Shown: positions 12,473 through 25,462, counted from the stretch's first letter. The stretch is DNA of 64,000 bases from Boswellia sacra (GCA_013180625.2 SNVD02013855.1:1-64000), one strand, 5' to 3'. Notes: a model not told the origin generated them from the sequence alone. Translations and numbers: made by a program.

Positions 12473-15400
12473 TTAATATAAAACTTGAATAGAATATTTA
12501 TTTTTACACAAAGTAAGAGAATTAACTGAAATTTTATTAATGCTGGGTTTTGATAGAAGTTTCTAAAACCGTGTATATAATTTTAAAAACATATAAATAA
12601 ATAAGACAACATAAAAATGATTTTTTATTTATAGTCTTAAATAGTTATTTTAACTTATTGATCTGATCCTAATCCTAATTAGCTATTATAATTCTTGAAT
12701 GTGGTTGTAACTAAAATTGAAAAAAAGAGGAGCAAGTTTATCTTTTTTATTTATAAAAAATATAATTAATTAAGAAAGTAAATGGTCAGCAAGCAACTTT
12801 TCCTTCCACTCGTACAAACAAAAAATATTATCATAAAAAATGATTTCTGTCCCTTTACGTCTTTTGTATTAATTTATTTGTCTAAAGAAGATTTATACAT
12901 ACAACTAAGTAATATTGGGTTTTGGTCGGCACTACTCGCCCTATTGAAAATTGAAAATGATGTTGTTGAGCCGAAAGTTGAGAGAAGTTGCCGCATCAAC
13001 CATCGTATAATTAGCCTTATTATCAGCCCATTATGCAACACTTCAAACGCCCATCATTTTATTTTTATTTACATAAATTTAATTATGTTACTTTTCTCAT
13101 CATAACCTTAATCATCATCTAATCTAGTCATTAATAATCATTAATTCACGTTAATTTTGTCTATAGGAGCTTCATCTATTTGATGTTGGTTGATTCCAAT
13201 CCATATTCTATGAAATAATCAAAAGACAATTCTTACAAGTTTCAATATAAATCCCAGTATATAGGCATTTAATAATACTTATTTTTTATTTTCTAAGATG
13301 TTACCAAAAAAAAAAAGAGAGAGAATAATTTTTTAAATATTTTCTACGTTTCTTCTACATATAAAAAAGGGATTAAGAAAAGAAAATAGAAAATTTTCCG
13401 CAGTTGTAAGAATGAATTTCTTTCTGCATTAGAAAATGTTTAAAAATTATAATTCAATTCAAGCAACAAGGAAATCCACAACTTTTGATTTGGACCTTAT
13501 ATAAAGCAATGGGCGGCTTGTTTTTCTTTGTTAAAATCGCAAATGGTTTTGTGTTGCAGAGGAAACCAAAATATTATTTCTATACGCGCAATAGAAGGGA
13601 GATTTGCGACCACAAAAAGAGAGCAAACGTGCGGCGAGTGATTGCTATTTGCAGCCATGAATTTTAAACGATGGGCGTGTGATCTATTGTTGTTTTGTGA
13701 GATTGGAATCAATACTATTGAAGTGGATTAAATCGAAATAGATTTATGTCTTTATGGGTTGATAACTATCGTATTCATATATCATTGATATTAAACTAAC
13801 AAGACAAATTAAGAATGGGACAAGCTTATTGTTGCTTTTTTTTTTTTTAATGAAATCTTAAATCAATTCTAACCATTTTTTTTATTGGATTTAAATACGG
13901 TATAATTGATATATCATATAATAACTTTCAAAAATAGTAAATAATATATAAAAGATCTTTAATATTTAAATAAAATTATAAATAAAATTTTATTTATTTT
14001 TTATAATTTTTATATAAATATTTATTATTTTATTTATTATTTTGAAATCACCGTATAATACAACAACTTTACGATAGTGTAGTGGGAACCGTTCTAATAG
14101 TGAACTAAGAAACAAAAGAATAATTGCCAGATCTGGAAGCACTATGAAGCCGCCGTAAAGGGGATCTTTTAAAAATTCTATTCTTTTATTTATTTGCTCT
14201 GACAATTATTGAGTATGTAAATGTAATGTTTCAAACTTTCATGCTTTATTTATTCAAAGGCTTTAGCTTTATATATACTCGAGTAAAATCAAAGTCACGT
14301 TTGGAAATCGCCAAAAGACATTGAGGCTGAAGCAGCTTGCTTGCTTTTAGATCAAATGACCATCATCGTTACTAGTCCATGTCTTGAAATTAAAATAATA
14401 ATAATAATAATAATAAGGGGCAGGCTTGCTAGGTCCCGGGTTCGAATCTTATCTAAACGAAACATTTTTTTTTTCTTTCCATGATAAGTTTGGGTTAAGA
14501 TGTTAACCCACTTATCATGGAAATATTCGTATAAGAAATCTTAACAGATATGTAATTATCAAATCACTTATAATAATAATTTATTATTATCTTTTACATT
14601 TTTTATAATATCTTATCACAGTACACTGTATACTGATCTAACCAAAATATTCCTGCTTTAAAATTCGATAGGTCTCGTTCACATATATGCATTCTGGAAA
14701 GTTGAGGCAGAACAACATTATACGTGGTCTGGAGAGAAGATTGAAATTATTATAGACTTGTATTTTGATTTGTTTTTCAATCCTGAAGGGTTCAGAAGCA
14801 TGATGTTTACAACGAAGAGTTATCAATTTGACGCCAATATCTATTAGAAGCCCACTTCCACTGCATGTATTCTTGTACCAACTAAAGTAAAGCATGAGTT
14901 AGCCTCGCGATAAACTGAGTACGATGACTGCGGAAAAAACACATACTATGCCAATGAAAGTAAGCATAACTTCTGCCGTATCATACTGTTGCTATTTGCA
15001 GCCATGAATTTCAAACAATGGGCGTGTAATCGATTGCTTTTTGTGAGATTTGCGTCAATCAATCCTATTGAAGTGGATTAAATCGAATCAGATTCTATTT
15101 TATATATCATTGACACTAAAATAATAAGACAAATTAATAAGGGAACAAGCTTATTGATTAACTAATTAAAGTAGTTATAATTGTTGCTTTCCTACCCTTT
15201 TTTTTTTTGTTTTCGATGAAATATTAAACCAATACCGACCCTTCAATTGTTCGCACTAACTCAGAGCCAATTAACAAAAGCAAAGAATAATTGCCAGATC
15301 TAGATGTACCACAAACCGCCGTAAAGAGGATCTTCTAAATATTCTATTCTTTTATTTATTTAATCCGACAATTATAGCGTATGTTGCTGACTTTTGTGCT

Positions 15401-17008
15401 TTGTTTATGGATTTATTTATTTAAAGCTTCTAGCTCCATTTATTTCGTGGCCTCGGAATCTGATTCTCTGAGTAAAATCAAAGTCACGTTTGGAAATCGC
15501 CAAAAGACACTGAGGCTGAGGCAGCTTGCTTTTAGATCAAATAACCATCTTGGTTATTAATTATTATCATGAAAATAATAATAATAATAATAATAATGGG
15601 TAGGCTTGCAAGGCCCTATGTTGGAATCTTTTCTAGCCAGAACATCTTTTATTTTTCAGGATAAGTTTGGGTCAAGAGTGTTCTGATAATTTTAAAGGTT
15701 TTAAATGAAAAAATAATATTTATTGGTGGTTTATGATAAATTTTAAAAAATTTAGAAACAGCATTTATACAAAAGTATAAAAAACCGTTTTAGAATATGA
15801 TATTAAACTAAAATGTAAGGGTGGTTTATGACATTTTTTGTGATAATAATAATAAAAAGAATAAGACATAGGTTGATTTGGTCAATTATTTGATCTTAAT
15901 CCATACTAATGTAACTAATATATATAATATGTAATCTCTAGGATGACAGAGATAGAAGATTGACAAATAAATGGTTTGATACGCTAACTTTGACGAAATG
16001 ATATAGGCTTAACACTAACAAATGGTAAATAATAATAATATTTGTGGAGGTTGAGACTTCTGCAATGGGACAGACAAATGGACAATCAGGGTTGCTAATT
16101 AATGCTGCTGGTGTTGTTTAGTTTGGGCCTAAAATGAATGTCACAACTCCCTCTTTTTCACGTACGACATTCTATACTATCAATTAATTGTTTATACTCG
16201 TTGATTACTTGTTTCTTTGTCACAATAAAATAACCTTTAACATTAATATTTAATACTACTACGTTACAAATTGATGTTGCAAGTGTACATGTCCCTCCAA
16301 CGTCAACATTTTTGTCAACAGTGTCAAAACTTGACTCATTCTTGTTCTGTTCTTGTTGTGTTCATTCGCTGCATAACACAACTTGACAATTTTATTTTAT
16401 CTTGCTTTGTCTTCTTAATTTTTTCTTTTAAGGATTTTTTAATTTTTATTATAATAGTCTTTAATTTCTTCCCAAATATATATTAATTAAGTGGCCGGGT
16501 GAGTGAGATGATTATACTTCTATTTTGAAATAATAATATTGTGTTAATTGAATCTAAATATCATATGATGATATATGAAATAATATTCCTATTAATTAAT
16601 TAATTTGCTCAAATGAAATGAACGCTTTCAACTTAACATTAACCCGTTTCGATTTGTTTACAATGAAATGTTAATTTCCTTTTGGACCTTTTATTATTAT
16701 AATTAGTATTGCTTTGATATGGCCGCTCCATAGCTCTTAATTTGGAGTTTCTTTTCTTCCTCATTTTTCATTTACAGAACTCAAAAATTGTTGAATGATG
16801 TCTTTGGGCTCAGTCTTGAGGATCTCGCTCAAATTTGGGCCTTATCGAGGCTGGTTTATTAAAGAGCCGTTGGTTTAGAATTATACTAAGAAGTAAATAA
16901 TCCATGTTGAAAACATAATTTACATATTTACAAAATAGGCGGACTGGTGGTGCTGAAGAAAGTGAGAAACAAGATTTGATGGGGTGAAGAGGTGGCTTGA
17001 CGCGAGTA
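12473..17008. repeat. Duplicated non-coding block X1
   Basis: Long segments reappear in the same orientation at 27867-31400 (X2) and 36951-39000 (X3). Landmarks are TTAATATAAAACTTGAA at the start, the segment around 12900-13000 carrying GAGCCGAAAGT, the AAGTGTACATGTCCCTCCA motif near 16280, and GATTTGATGGGGTGAAGAGG near the end. X1 also repeats within itself: 13640-14470 resembles 14990-15660 (CAGCCATGAATTT, then GAAGTGGATTAAATCGAA, then an AAT microsatellite). No open frame is conserved between the blocks, so it is non-coding. The 85-codon minus-strand frame at 14638-14895 lies in a part absent from X2 and X3 and matches nothing I recognise. Confidence 0.65.
14476..14523. repeat. 48-nt near-perfect hairpin
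   Basis: The arms TTTCCATGATAAG plus TGGGTTAA pair fully with TTAACCCA plus CTTATCATGGAAA. There are 21 base pairs, a 2-nt bulge (TT) and a 4-nt loop (GATG). The homologous places in X1 (about 15650) and X2 (about 29870) have only the left arm, so the hairpin arose here. Confidence 0.7.
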
Positions 17009-17166
17009 GGAATGACAAAAACCGGGGTCAGGCCGAAGACCTCAGTCCTCGTCCCCAGACCCAGCAACAAAATCAATTCCCCATTCTCAAAAAATTCTCT
17101 GAAAATTCGAGGGTTGGGGAATGTCATCCCAAGACCGAGGAATTCAATTTCTTAGGTGATTCCTAG
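17009..17166. mobile_element. Possible truncated hAT-like element end
   Basis: The sequence TAGGAATGACAAAA breaks the X homology right after GCGAG and equals the left end of the element at 38370. The following G+C-rich segment (CGGGGTCAGGCC...) resembles that element's interior, but I could not locate a right end or target duplication. Probably it is a decayed relative. Confidence 0.3.
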
Positions 17167-17194
17167 TTTTTAATTTTTCTTTTTCCAGCATGCA

Positions 17195-17296
17195 AACAAC
17201 AACAATTGTATTAAATTTCGTAACTAATAATCAAAAGTTAGGCTGTTTGCAACAATTGTATTAAATTTCGTAACTAATAATCAAAAGTTAGGCTGC
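17195..17296. repeat. 50-bp tandem duplication
   Basis: Two nearly identical copies of a unit containing AACAATTGTATTAAATTTCG and ending AAAGTTAGGCTG, with period 50 (17201 and 17251). They are almost identical, so the duplication looks recent. Confidence 0.75.
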
Positions 17297-18504
17297 GCAT
17301 GGTGATGTTTGGGGACTTTCATTCCAACTTGAACCCAGGTTCTAAACACCTCTTCAATGCCTGCCTTCATTATATTTATAATGTTTATTTTCTTGGCTAT
17401 ATTATAATTTATTGTAAAACAAAGGCAGCCCGTTCTTATAAATTAAACAATTAATGATTAAAGCCAGCCAATTAAAAATATTAATATTAACAAAGGCAGC
17501 CAAATGAATTAGCTAGACTATGAGAATTAAAAATATTAGAGATGCATTATAGTTTAATTTTTTTTTTATTATTATTATGAATTTATGATTTCTTTGTTTA
17601 AAGTTATTGGAATTGGGTCTGAACTTTGGGTTGGGTTCACACTGTTTGGCAAAAATTACTTTGACGATTTTAAGAATTGGACTGGATGATAATTGTTTTA
17701 TTGAACTTAAATTGGGCTTATTACACAATTGCAATTCAATTCTACTTGATTGTATATTATTCATTATTCCGGGCCGGGAGCATGATCCGCGGCTCCTGCC
17801 CAGCCCAAGCAGTCTCTGGAAATCTTCTTCCTATCCTTGGCTTAAATTCCCTATAATTTCAGCAATTTCGGAATTCCAACTTCTCGTTTCTGTAGAAAAT
17901 GGGTTGACATTTTGTATACCATTCATCCAGTTGTGAATAAAAAAAGTGATGAGATGAATTCGTCACAAGATTACTATGGGCATTTGGAGCATGCAGCTAG
18001 CTGTCGCATTATTTGAGGATTATTAAATATGATATCTATTTTACCTGTATTCCATTTTAATATAAACTAACGTTAATTCTTTATATTTTACTTTCAGAAG
18101 GTAGTTTACATGGTTATTTGATAGATCGTATATATATTACCGTTTTATTTGTTGAACACATAATATTCAGGCTCCATACATTATGCATTTTATCTTTTGG
18201 GATTAACAATTTCTCCCGGAAAATCACTTCTAGCCCTCTCAAGCAATAGACATTTATATTGTTGGAGAACGTGATTGTGAAAATTAAGTGTATATATTGG
18301 TGAAAAGTATCATGATCATATGCTATCTCATATAAGTTTTTTAAATCATTATATATACCAAATTACCAATTTAATCGCTTGATTCATTCCACTTTACTCC
18401 GCAGCAAGCTAAAGCTTTTGTCGGGCGTGGCCCGCTGAAAGTCATGCCATTATCCTGGCTGTTAATTGCACCGGATCTGAATTTGAGAAGCATTTTTACG
18501 ATTG
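17297..18504. other. Intergenic region, no gene seen
   Basis: AT-rich, with short open frames only and no recognisable domain. Confidence 0.35.
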
Positions 18505-18707
18505 TGAATAGCGATTTACACGCAAGACACCAAACGACCACTCATACTTAAGGCTTCAATATGAGCAGAACACTTTTAGGTAACTCATGCACTAAGCTTG
18601 TTACAATTTCTTCGCTTGTTTCACTTAAGTTTGTTTGTTGACTCCGTACATGACTTAACGTTGCTCGCACTTTGCAGCCTTTATTTATACCTGTGCATGT
18701 CGGTTAT
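18505..18707. repeat. Segment shared with 40086-40411
   Basis: Shared strings such as ACTCATGCACTAAGCTTGTT and GCAGCCTTTATTTATAC match 40086-40411 in the same orientation and order. It is part of the segmental duplication between block X and the WAT1 pseudogenes. The Copia fragment at 18708 interrupts it. Confidence 0.6.
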
Positions 18708-18710
18708 GAA

Positions 18711-19378
18711 TTTGATCAACCTGCTTTCTACAGGAGTTTCATTGGATCCTTCCAGTACCTTGCAATGTCAAGACCTGACATAGCATTTGCTGTTAATAAG
18801 TTGAGTCAATTTATGCAGGCTCCTACAAATCTACAATGGCAGGCATGTAAAAGACTATTAAAGGATATTAAAGGGACTTCAAATTATGGTTTGCATTCTT
18901 CGCCAATGCAAAGTCTGGAGTTCATTGGCTATAGTGATGCAGACTGGGCCAATTCTCCTGATGATAGAAAGTCCACCTCAGGTTGTTGTGTATACTTTGG
19001 AAACAATTTAATTTACCGGTCTTCAAAGAAATTGAAGTAGTACCTAGATCATCATCGGAGTCAAGAGTATAGGGCTTTATCTCAAGAAGTCATTTGGTTG
19101 CAAAGTTTGTTAGAAGAGCTGGCGTTCAAGTTAGGTTGTATTCCTACTATGTGGTGTGATAACAAGGCTGCTGAATCACTCGCAGCAAACCCTATGTTAC
19201 TTGCACGTCCAAAGCACATTGAGGTTGATGTGCATTTCATTAGAGAGAAGGTGTTATCCAAAGAATTGAACTTGAAGCTAAACATGTGCCAACTGAGTTT
19301 CAAGTTGCAGATATAATGACCAAGCCACTGCCAGAAACAAGATGCGAATTACTCAGAACTAAACTCAATATAAACTCG
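18711..19378 (+). pseudogene. Copia RT end / RNase H fragment
   Basis: The frame 18672-19040 carries the Copia RT tail (FYRSFIGSFQYL, RPDIAFAVNKLSQF) and the RNase H start (YSDADWANSPDDRKSTSG). It ends in an early stop at 19038-19040. The rest of RNase H continues in a second frame (EYRALSQEVIWLQSLL, WCDNKAAESLA, KHIEVDVHFIREKV). Breaks between and after these frames make it non-functional. The family is a Ty1/Copia type distinct from the element at 55121-63472, judged by different LTRs. Confidence 0.8.
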
Positions 19379-19427
19379 TATGACAAGTGTGCTGGTTAAA
19401 TAAACTCAGCTACACTTGAGGGGGGCG

Positions 19428-19712
19428 TGTTGAAGCAAGAATTAGTTAAGAGAGTGTAGCTGGAAGCCAGTTAGTGGGGTAACTGTAAGCTAGTTGGAAG
19501 TTAGCAAATAACTAACTAACAACAGTTTCTAATAAGGCACGTAACTAGTAGTGTAAGTAGCCAGCTCAGCTTTAAGTAGTTACGAATTCTGTTTTGTATT
19601 CATGTGAAAATACGGAGTTGATTGTATGTATCGACAAGATAATGAAATAAGAATTTTTCTTCTCTAAAGTTCTTAGAAATTCTCTGGACACCTCTTGAGT
19701 CTTCTTGATTCA
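19428..19712 (+). repeat. 3' LTR of the truncated Copia fragment
   Basis: It begins TGTTGAAGCAAG immediately after the purine tract, as Copia 3' LTRs do. It ends before CTCTCATCCATTC, where similarity with 40615-40640 resumes. The exact end is uncertain. Confidence 0.55.
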
Positions 19713-19734
19713 ACTGCCTCTCATCCATTCATTG

Positions 19735-22700
19735 ATGACGGTAGCCATCCTCGACAACCGTTGTTGTTGCACCTTCTCCTGATTTGGCGTTTAAACTCGT
19801 TTTTTGCCCACAAAAATGAGTGCAACCCAGCAAATATGATGACCGAGCCCAGCGAAATAAGTTAATTTTATATCGAATTTAATTTATTAGGAAATTAATC
19901 AAACTTTTGGTGATTAATTAATTCATAAACTTACATTCCAAGTGTGAGATCTTCACCAAGTACGAGAGCTCCTAAAAGGAAGCTTGCAGCTGTGGACAGT
20001 GCTCCCTGCATGCATGCATGTACAAAGTTAATTAATTATTAACAAATCCGAATTTCATTTAACAAATCAAATCTCATAGACATAAATATCGATTTTTTAA
20101 ATATAAAATAAAAGATAAAATTAAAGCTTACCGAGTAAACTATAGTAAGTAGCTGCAAATTCCAGGCTAATCTCCAGGAAGACTTGTGCCGATCCAGGCA
20201 TAATCCTACCATCATTGATTGTATGATTGCTATCATACATGTTAACATCGTTGCCAAAAATTTGAATGGAAATACTTTGTGCAATTTCACCTTTGCCTAA
20301 AAAAAAAACAACAATCATAATATAATAGCATCAGACAAGCAACTGCCTACAAGCATCAAACAGCCCCTGGTCCAGTGAGGTTTGGATGCTTTCAAATGAT
20401 GGCTCAGTTGATCGTGGAATAAATGGAACCTTTTGCCTGTATTTAGACTAGCCATCAGTGCGCCTCCTACACATAGTATTGCTCCCAAAGTCTTCATCTT
20501 TCCTTAGCATTCAGTCCAAGTTTCTCGATTCTGCAATTAATTATTCTCTTTGTAATTAATTAATTAATTAGAACTAGAATAATATATTTCTCCATATAAT
20601 GGATGTACCTGACAATAGTGGAAAGAAGAAAAGTGACAATTGGAAGTAAGTTGAAGAAGTTAATAGCATATGTGGCAGTTGTATCTCGGAGACCATAATT
20701 ATATAGTCCCATGCCTCCTGTTATCCTCCATTTCCATCCTCCGACAATTATAAAATTGCAATATTAGCTCTAATTTTACTATCAACTACCAAAAAGTGGT
20801 TTGAAGTCAAATTCTATCTACCATGGAAAAGTCTCTGAAAACAGTGAAGAGCAGACAAGAAAATGTGAAAAATGGAGAAGAAAGAGTTGGAGACACGACA
20901 GGAGTAAGAGGCCAAAAAGGAGTCTATAGAGAAGTTGCAGCCTTGCCTTGCAGGTTTTAGGTTGAAAATCGTAAACTAATTGATGGGGTATTCAGTCTCA
21001 TAACATACACAAACGCAGTAAAGAGACAATGGGCAGTCGAGGAGACAAATGATAAACTTCAATCTTCCAACAATGAAACACAAGCTCAAACACAACCACA
21101 ACTCACAACACATCCACATCCATAAGCTTTCTTCAACATTAAGTTTCAATAATAATCTGTCTGAAATACATAAACAAAGCTCTATATACATACATACATA
21201 TACATATATATATATATATATATAATTTCTAAGGGCACTTAAGTAATTACATCAAATGTTAAGGACATTTAATAGTCAAATCCTTAAAAATAATAGTCAA
21301 ACCCTAAATATAAAACAATCAAAGGACAATAATATTCCTAACAAAATATAACAAAAGTATATACTATGCTATATCACTACTGTATAAGGGTTAGAGCTAT
21401 AGCTTGGCAGAAAAGCGAAAATCTTCGATCATTGGAAACCACGTACTTATGTAATTAAAAGATCATGACAGTAAAATCGCCAATTAGCCCACTTATAGTG
21501 ATCGGGCCATACAAGCACAAAGTGCAGAAGATGACTAGGGGCAAGCCAATAAAGCTATTCACATGCAGTCCAATGTCAACAACAAACCAACACCAACAAG
21601 AAGTTTATTCAAATCAAGTTTTCAAAAAGTTCTTCTGCCGTACAATGAAAACATAACAAATATACAGGGAAATCCTGGGGACAACTAAGTGACTTCATTC
21701 TAAACCTAAGGGCAGTTTGGTCAACCAAGAGTAGTAAGGCAGTTGAGTCATTTTAGCAATAGTCAAAATCCCTGAATTTCCAAAGGAATCAAAATCCTCA
21801 ATTGATAAATTCCAAAATCAATAAAATACACAAACAAATGAAAGACAATAATAACCCTAACAATAATACAAACACATCATATAGCTAGCTACCATATCAT
21901 AGGATCCCTCTATAGCCATCCACCGTAAATCAATAAATCAAAATTTAATATCCTAAACAATATTGTTTTTCTATTTCAGGTGATTTCTAAAGAAAGAAAA
22001 TATGCAATTTTTTTCTGTCAGCCAACTCTAACTCCAATAATATTAACCAAATAATAAAGAAACCCACAAGTAATCTGATAGAACAATGGTGATATGATGG
22101 CCATTCATTTTTGAAATCCAGAAGTTATTCAAGTCAGGTGCATGATAATATTAAGTTTTTAGTTAGCTAAACGTATCAATATAACTCCTAATATTACCTA
22201 TAAATAAATAATATATGATCTTCTAAAAGATGCTATAAAAACCGACTATTTCTGCATATAAAAAAAATTCAATTTCGTGAAAATTTCTCAAATGTACATA
22301 GTTTATACATACTAATTGCACTATATATTATGTAGAATTTAACGAAAAAAATTTAATGTATAGTAATTGCAATAACTAGGAAAATATATATATGATCTGT
22401 AAGAGTAATATAAAGAGGAACTTCCAAAACAAATAAAGAGGAACTTCCAAAACAAACGTAAATGTAATCAGTGTTGCCTTAATTACCAAAAATGAAGAGT
22501 TTGTTTCGATCGATGGTATATATTTCCGATAAGTACATGGAATATCAATGAAAATTCTCAAAACAAATGGATATCGATAGAGTTGAGTTAGAAAATTTTA
22601 ATTTATTGTTTTGGAAAACAAAAAGGTTTTTGTTTCATTGACATGACAGCAATTCATCAAAGCTTAAACTGAACGGATGATTGATTAAAAATAACTTACC

Positions 22701-22803
22701 CACTCAAGGCACTGAGGAAAAGCAAGAAACAAACTGAAAGGTTCAACTTCATTAATTTCCCTCTGCAACCATAATATATATATGTATGCATTGTGTTCAG
22801 AGG

Positions 22804-22850
<47 letters not shown>

Positions 22851-23084
22851 AAATAATATAATTAAATTAAAGAAAATAAGGATGACAAACCTTTCGAAGA
22901 AGAAAGCAAAAGGGACAAAACAGAGTGCAGCAACCACATGGCGATAAGTCAGGAAAGCAAAAATGAAAGCACCATCGTTAAGTATAACTTTAGAGAGCAT
23001 TTGCCTCCCCGTTGCAAACAATTGAACAAGTCTCAATATATCTTGTGAACATGCCCACCATTTCTTCACAACAGTCATCACCAT
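19735..23084 (-). pseudogene. WAT1-related (EamA) transporter pseudogene 1
   Basis: The remnant spans seven exons: 23084-22891, 22762-22700, 20725-20609, 20530-about 20340, 20296-20132, 20005-19935 and about 19854-19735. Exon 1 encodes MVMTVVKKWW..., with SKVILNDGAF and LTYRHVVAALC typical of WAT1 helices 1-2. Exon 3 has GLRDTTATYAINF. Exon 5 has VKLHKVFPFKFLA, and exon 7 ends GLHSFLWAKNEF. WAT1 proteins are ten-helix membrane transporters, some exporting auxin from the vacuole. Lesions: a 4-nt loss in exon 4 near 20500 (frameshift), loss of the exon 4 end and its donor, an 81-nt in-frame deletion in exon 6 compared with the other copy, a weak GAG acceptor at exon 3 and no clear acceptor for exon 7. 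Exons 1-3 and 5 still read cleanly, so decay is fairly recent. Confidence 0.8.
22802..22846. repeat. (TA)n microsatellite
   Basis: An uninterrupted alternating TA run of about 40 bp in the intron between WAT1 exons 1 and 2. Confidence 0.9.
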
Positions 23085-23755
23085 AGATAATTTTTTTTTC
23101 TCTCTCTGATGCAAAATGGAGAACAATACTAATGGAGGAAATTAGCAATTTAAAGAAAAGGGATGCGATGAGTGGGGGTTCACGTTGTGTTTGTATTTGT
23201 AGACGAAAAGAGTCAAATGAAGAATTAAATTCAAAATAGCATTGAATATTTAGAGACGGTGAAATGGTTACAAGCGCTATAAAAATCTACTATGCGAAAC
23301 TCTCTGTGTCAGACTCTCATCCCTCATATGCTAGCTAGCTTCCTTGCTATTTTTGCTTTTATTAATTTCATATACTGACATTACGAACACTCAATTTTCA
23401 ATCATCATCATCCGTTAAGTTTAAGTTTTGAATTTTTTCAAACTCAACTCTATCGATATCCATTTGTTTTCAAAACATCCATTGATATTCCATGTATTTA
23501 ACAATATTTATCGAAAATAAACTTTTCATTTTTTTTAATTAAGGCAACATTAATTGATCATATTGAATGTTTGCTTTGGATATTGTTACATATATATTAT
23601 ACATTAAGGGAAAAAAAAGTAATGAATTTTCCTAGTGATTGCTATTACCCACCCCATTTCTTTGAATTACTAATTTCCTCGATCACTGCTGTTCTCCTCG
23701 ATATATATCAAGATCAATTAATCCTAGACCAAAAAAAAAAAATCCACATATGGAG

Positions 23756-25073
23756 ATGAGTGTTGTGAAGAAATGGTGTAGATGTTCACAAGATGTATTA
23801 ATCATGGTTCTGGTTCAATTGTTTCTAACGGTGATGTAAATACTCTCAAAAGTTATACTCAACGATGGTACTTTCATTTTTGCTTTAATGACTTACCGCC
23901 ATGTGGTTGCCGCACTCTGTGTTGCCCCTTTCGCTTTCTTCTTTGAAAGGTTTGCCTTTGTTTTCTTTATTTTAAATTTTACTCATATTTTCTTTTATAT
24001 AAATTAAGCCTCTGAACTATATATATTATGGACGTTGCAGAGGAAAAGTAATGAAATTGAACTTGTCAATTTGTTTCTGGCTTTTCATCAATGCCTTGAG
24101 TGGGTAAGCCATTTTCAATCAATCATCATCCATTAAGTTTAAGTTTTGAATTTTTTCAAACTCAACTCTATCGATATCCATTTGTTTTCAGAACTTTCAT
24201 TGATATTCCATGTATTTAACAATATTTATCGGAAACACACTTTTCATTTTTTGTAATTAAGGCAACATTAATTGATCATATTGAATGTTTGCTTTGGATG
24301 TTGCTACATATATATTATACATTAAGGGAAAAAAATAAGTAATGAATTTTCCTAGTGTTTGCAATTACTATATGTTAAATTTTTTCGTTAAATTCTACAT
24401 AATATAGTGCAAGTATATATAAAGTATCTATACTTGAGAAATCTTCGCAAAACTAAATTTACCATATGCATAATCTATTTTTTTTAATTATAGCATCTGA
24501 ACTATATATATTATGGACGTTGCAGAGGAAAAGTAATGAAATTGAACCTGTCAATTTGTTTCTGGCTTTTCATCAATGCCTTGAGTGGGTAAGCCATTTT
24601 CAATCAATCATCATCCGTTAAGTTTAAGCTTTGAATTTTTTCAAACTCAACTCTATCGATATCCATTTGTTTTCAGAACTTTCATTGATATTCCATATAT
24701 TTAACAATATTTATCGGAAACACACTTTTTATTTTTTGTAATTAAGGCAACATTAATTGATCATATTGAATGTTTGCTTTGGATGTTGCTACATATATAT
24801 TATACATTAAGGGGAAAAAAAAAGTAATGAATTTTCCTAGTGTTTGCAATTACTATATATTAAATTTTTTCGTTAAATTCTACATAATATAGTGCAAGTA
24901 TATATAAGGTATCTATACTTGAGAAATCTTCGCAAAACTAAATTTACCATATGCATAATCTATTTTTTTTAATTATAGCATCTGAACTATATATATTATG
25001 GACGTTGCAGAGGAAAAGTAATGAAATTGAACCTGTCAATTTGTTTCTGGCTTTTCATCAATGCCTTGAGTGG
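23756..25073 (+). pseudogene. Inverted WAT1-related 5' fragment
   Basis: Plus-strand exon 1 (23756-23949) has the same 194-nt length and phase as exon 1 of WAT1 pseudogene 1. It encodes MSVVKKWCRCSQDVL... and SKVILNDGTFIFALMTYR. A TAA at 23837-23839 (codon 28) interrupts it where a relative would have Gln. Exon 2 (24041-24103, encoding MKLNLSICFWLF) follows and is present two more times, at 24526-24588 and 25011-25073, each with its own acceptor and donor. No exon 3-7 follows on this strand. It cannot make a transporter. Confidence 0.8.
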
Positions 25074-25462
25074 GTAAGCCATTTTCAATCAATCATCATC
25101 CGTTAAGTTTAAGCTTTGAATTTTTTCAAACTCAACTCTATCGATATCCATTTGTTTTCAGAACTTTCATTGATATTCCATGTATTTAACAATATTTATC
25201 GGAAACACACTTTTCATTTTTTGTAATTAAGGCAACATTAATTGATCATATTGAATGTTTGCTTTGGATGTTGCTACATATATATTATACATTAAGGGAA
25301 AAAAAAAGTAATGAATTTTCCTAGTGTTTGCAATTACTATATTAAATTTTTTCGTTAAATTCTACATAATATAGTGCAAGTATATATAAAGTATCTATAC
25401 TTGAGAAATCTTCGCAAAACTAAATTTACCATATGCATAATCTATTTTTTTTAATTATAGCA
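24007..25462. repeat. 485-bp tandem triplication containing WAT1 exon 2
   Basis: The anchor GACGTTGCAG occurs at 24031, 24516 and 25001, exactly 485 bp apart both times. Each unit carries exon 2 with splice sites plus intron. The second and third units share variants (for example AACCTG and TAAGCT) not in the first. A partial intron copy also lies at 23395-23660, outside the array. Confidence 0.9.

Larger units (their letters stand above)
18708..19712 (+). mobile_element. 5'-truncated Copia retrotransposon
   Basis: The insertion is inferred by comparison with the uninterrupted duplicate at about 40411-40620. It starts abruptly inside the end of reverse transcriptase, runs through RNase H, then has a polypurine tract (about 19417-19425, GAGGGGGG) directly followed by an LTR starting TGTTGAAGCAAG. 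No 5' LTR, gag, protease or integrase is present, so it lost its 5' part. Edges are accurate to within about 10-20 bp. Confidence 0.65.

Noticed and set aside
12782..13105. 107-codon plus-strand frame in X1
   Set aside because: The related frame in X2 is shorter and X3 does not keep it; stops and indels differ, so there is no coding constraint.
14420..14455. tRNA gene or tRNA-derived SINE suggested by GGGTTCGAATCT
   Set aside because: Only a T-arm/box-B-like word is present. There is no matching acceptor stem, anticodon arm or box A, and a microsatellite sits where the 5' half should be.
24007..25462. CRISPR-like or satellite array
   Set aside because: Three 485-bp units containing an exon are a local gene-fragment triplication, not a CRISPR array or centromeric satellite.
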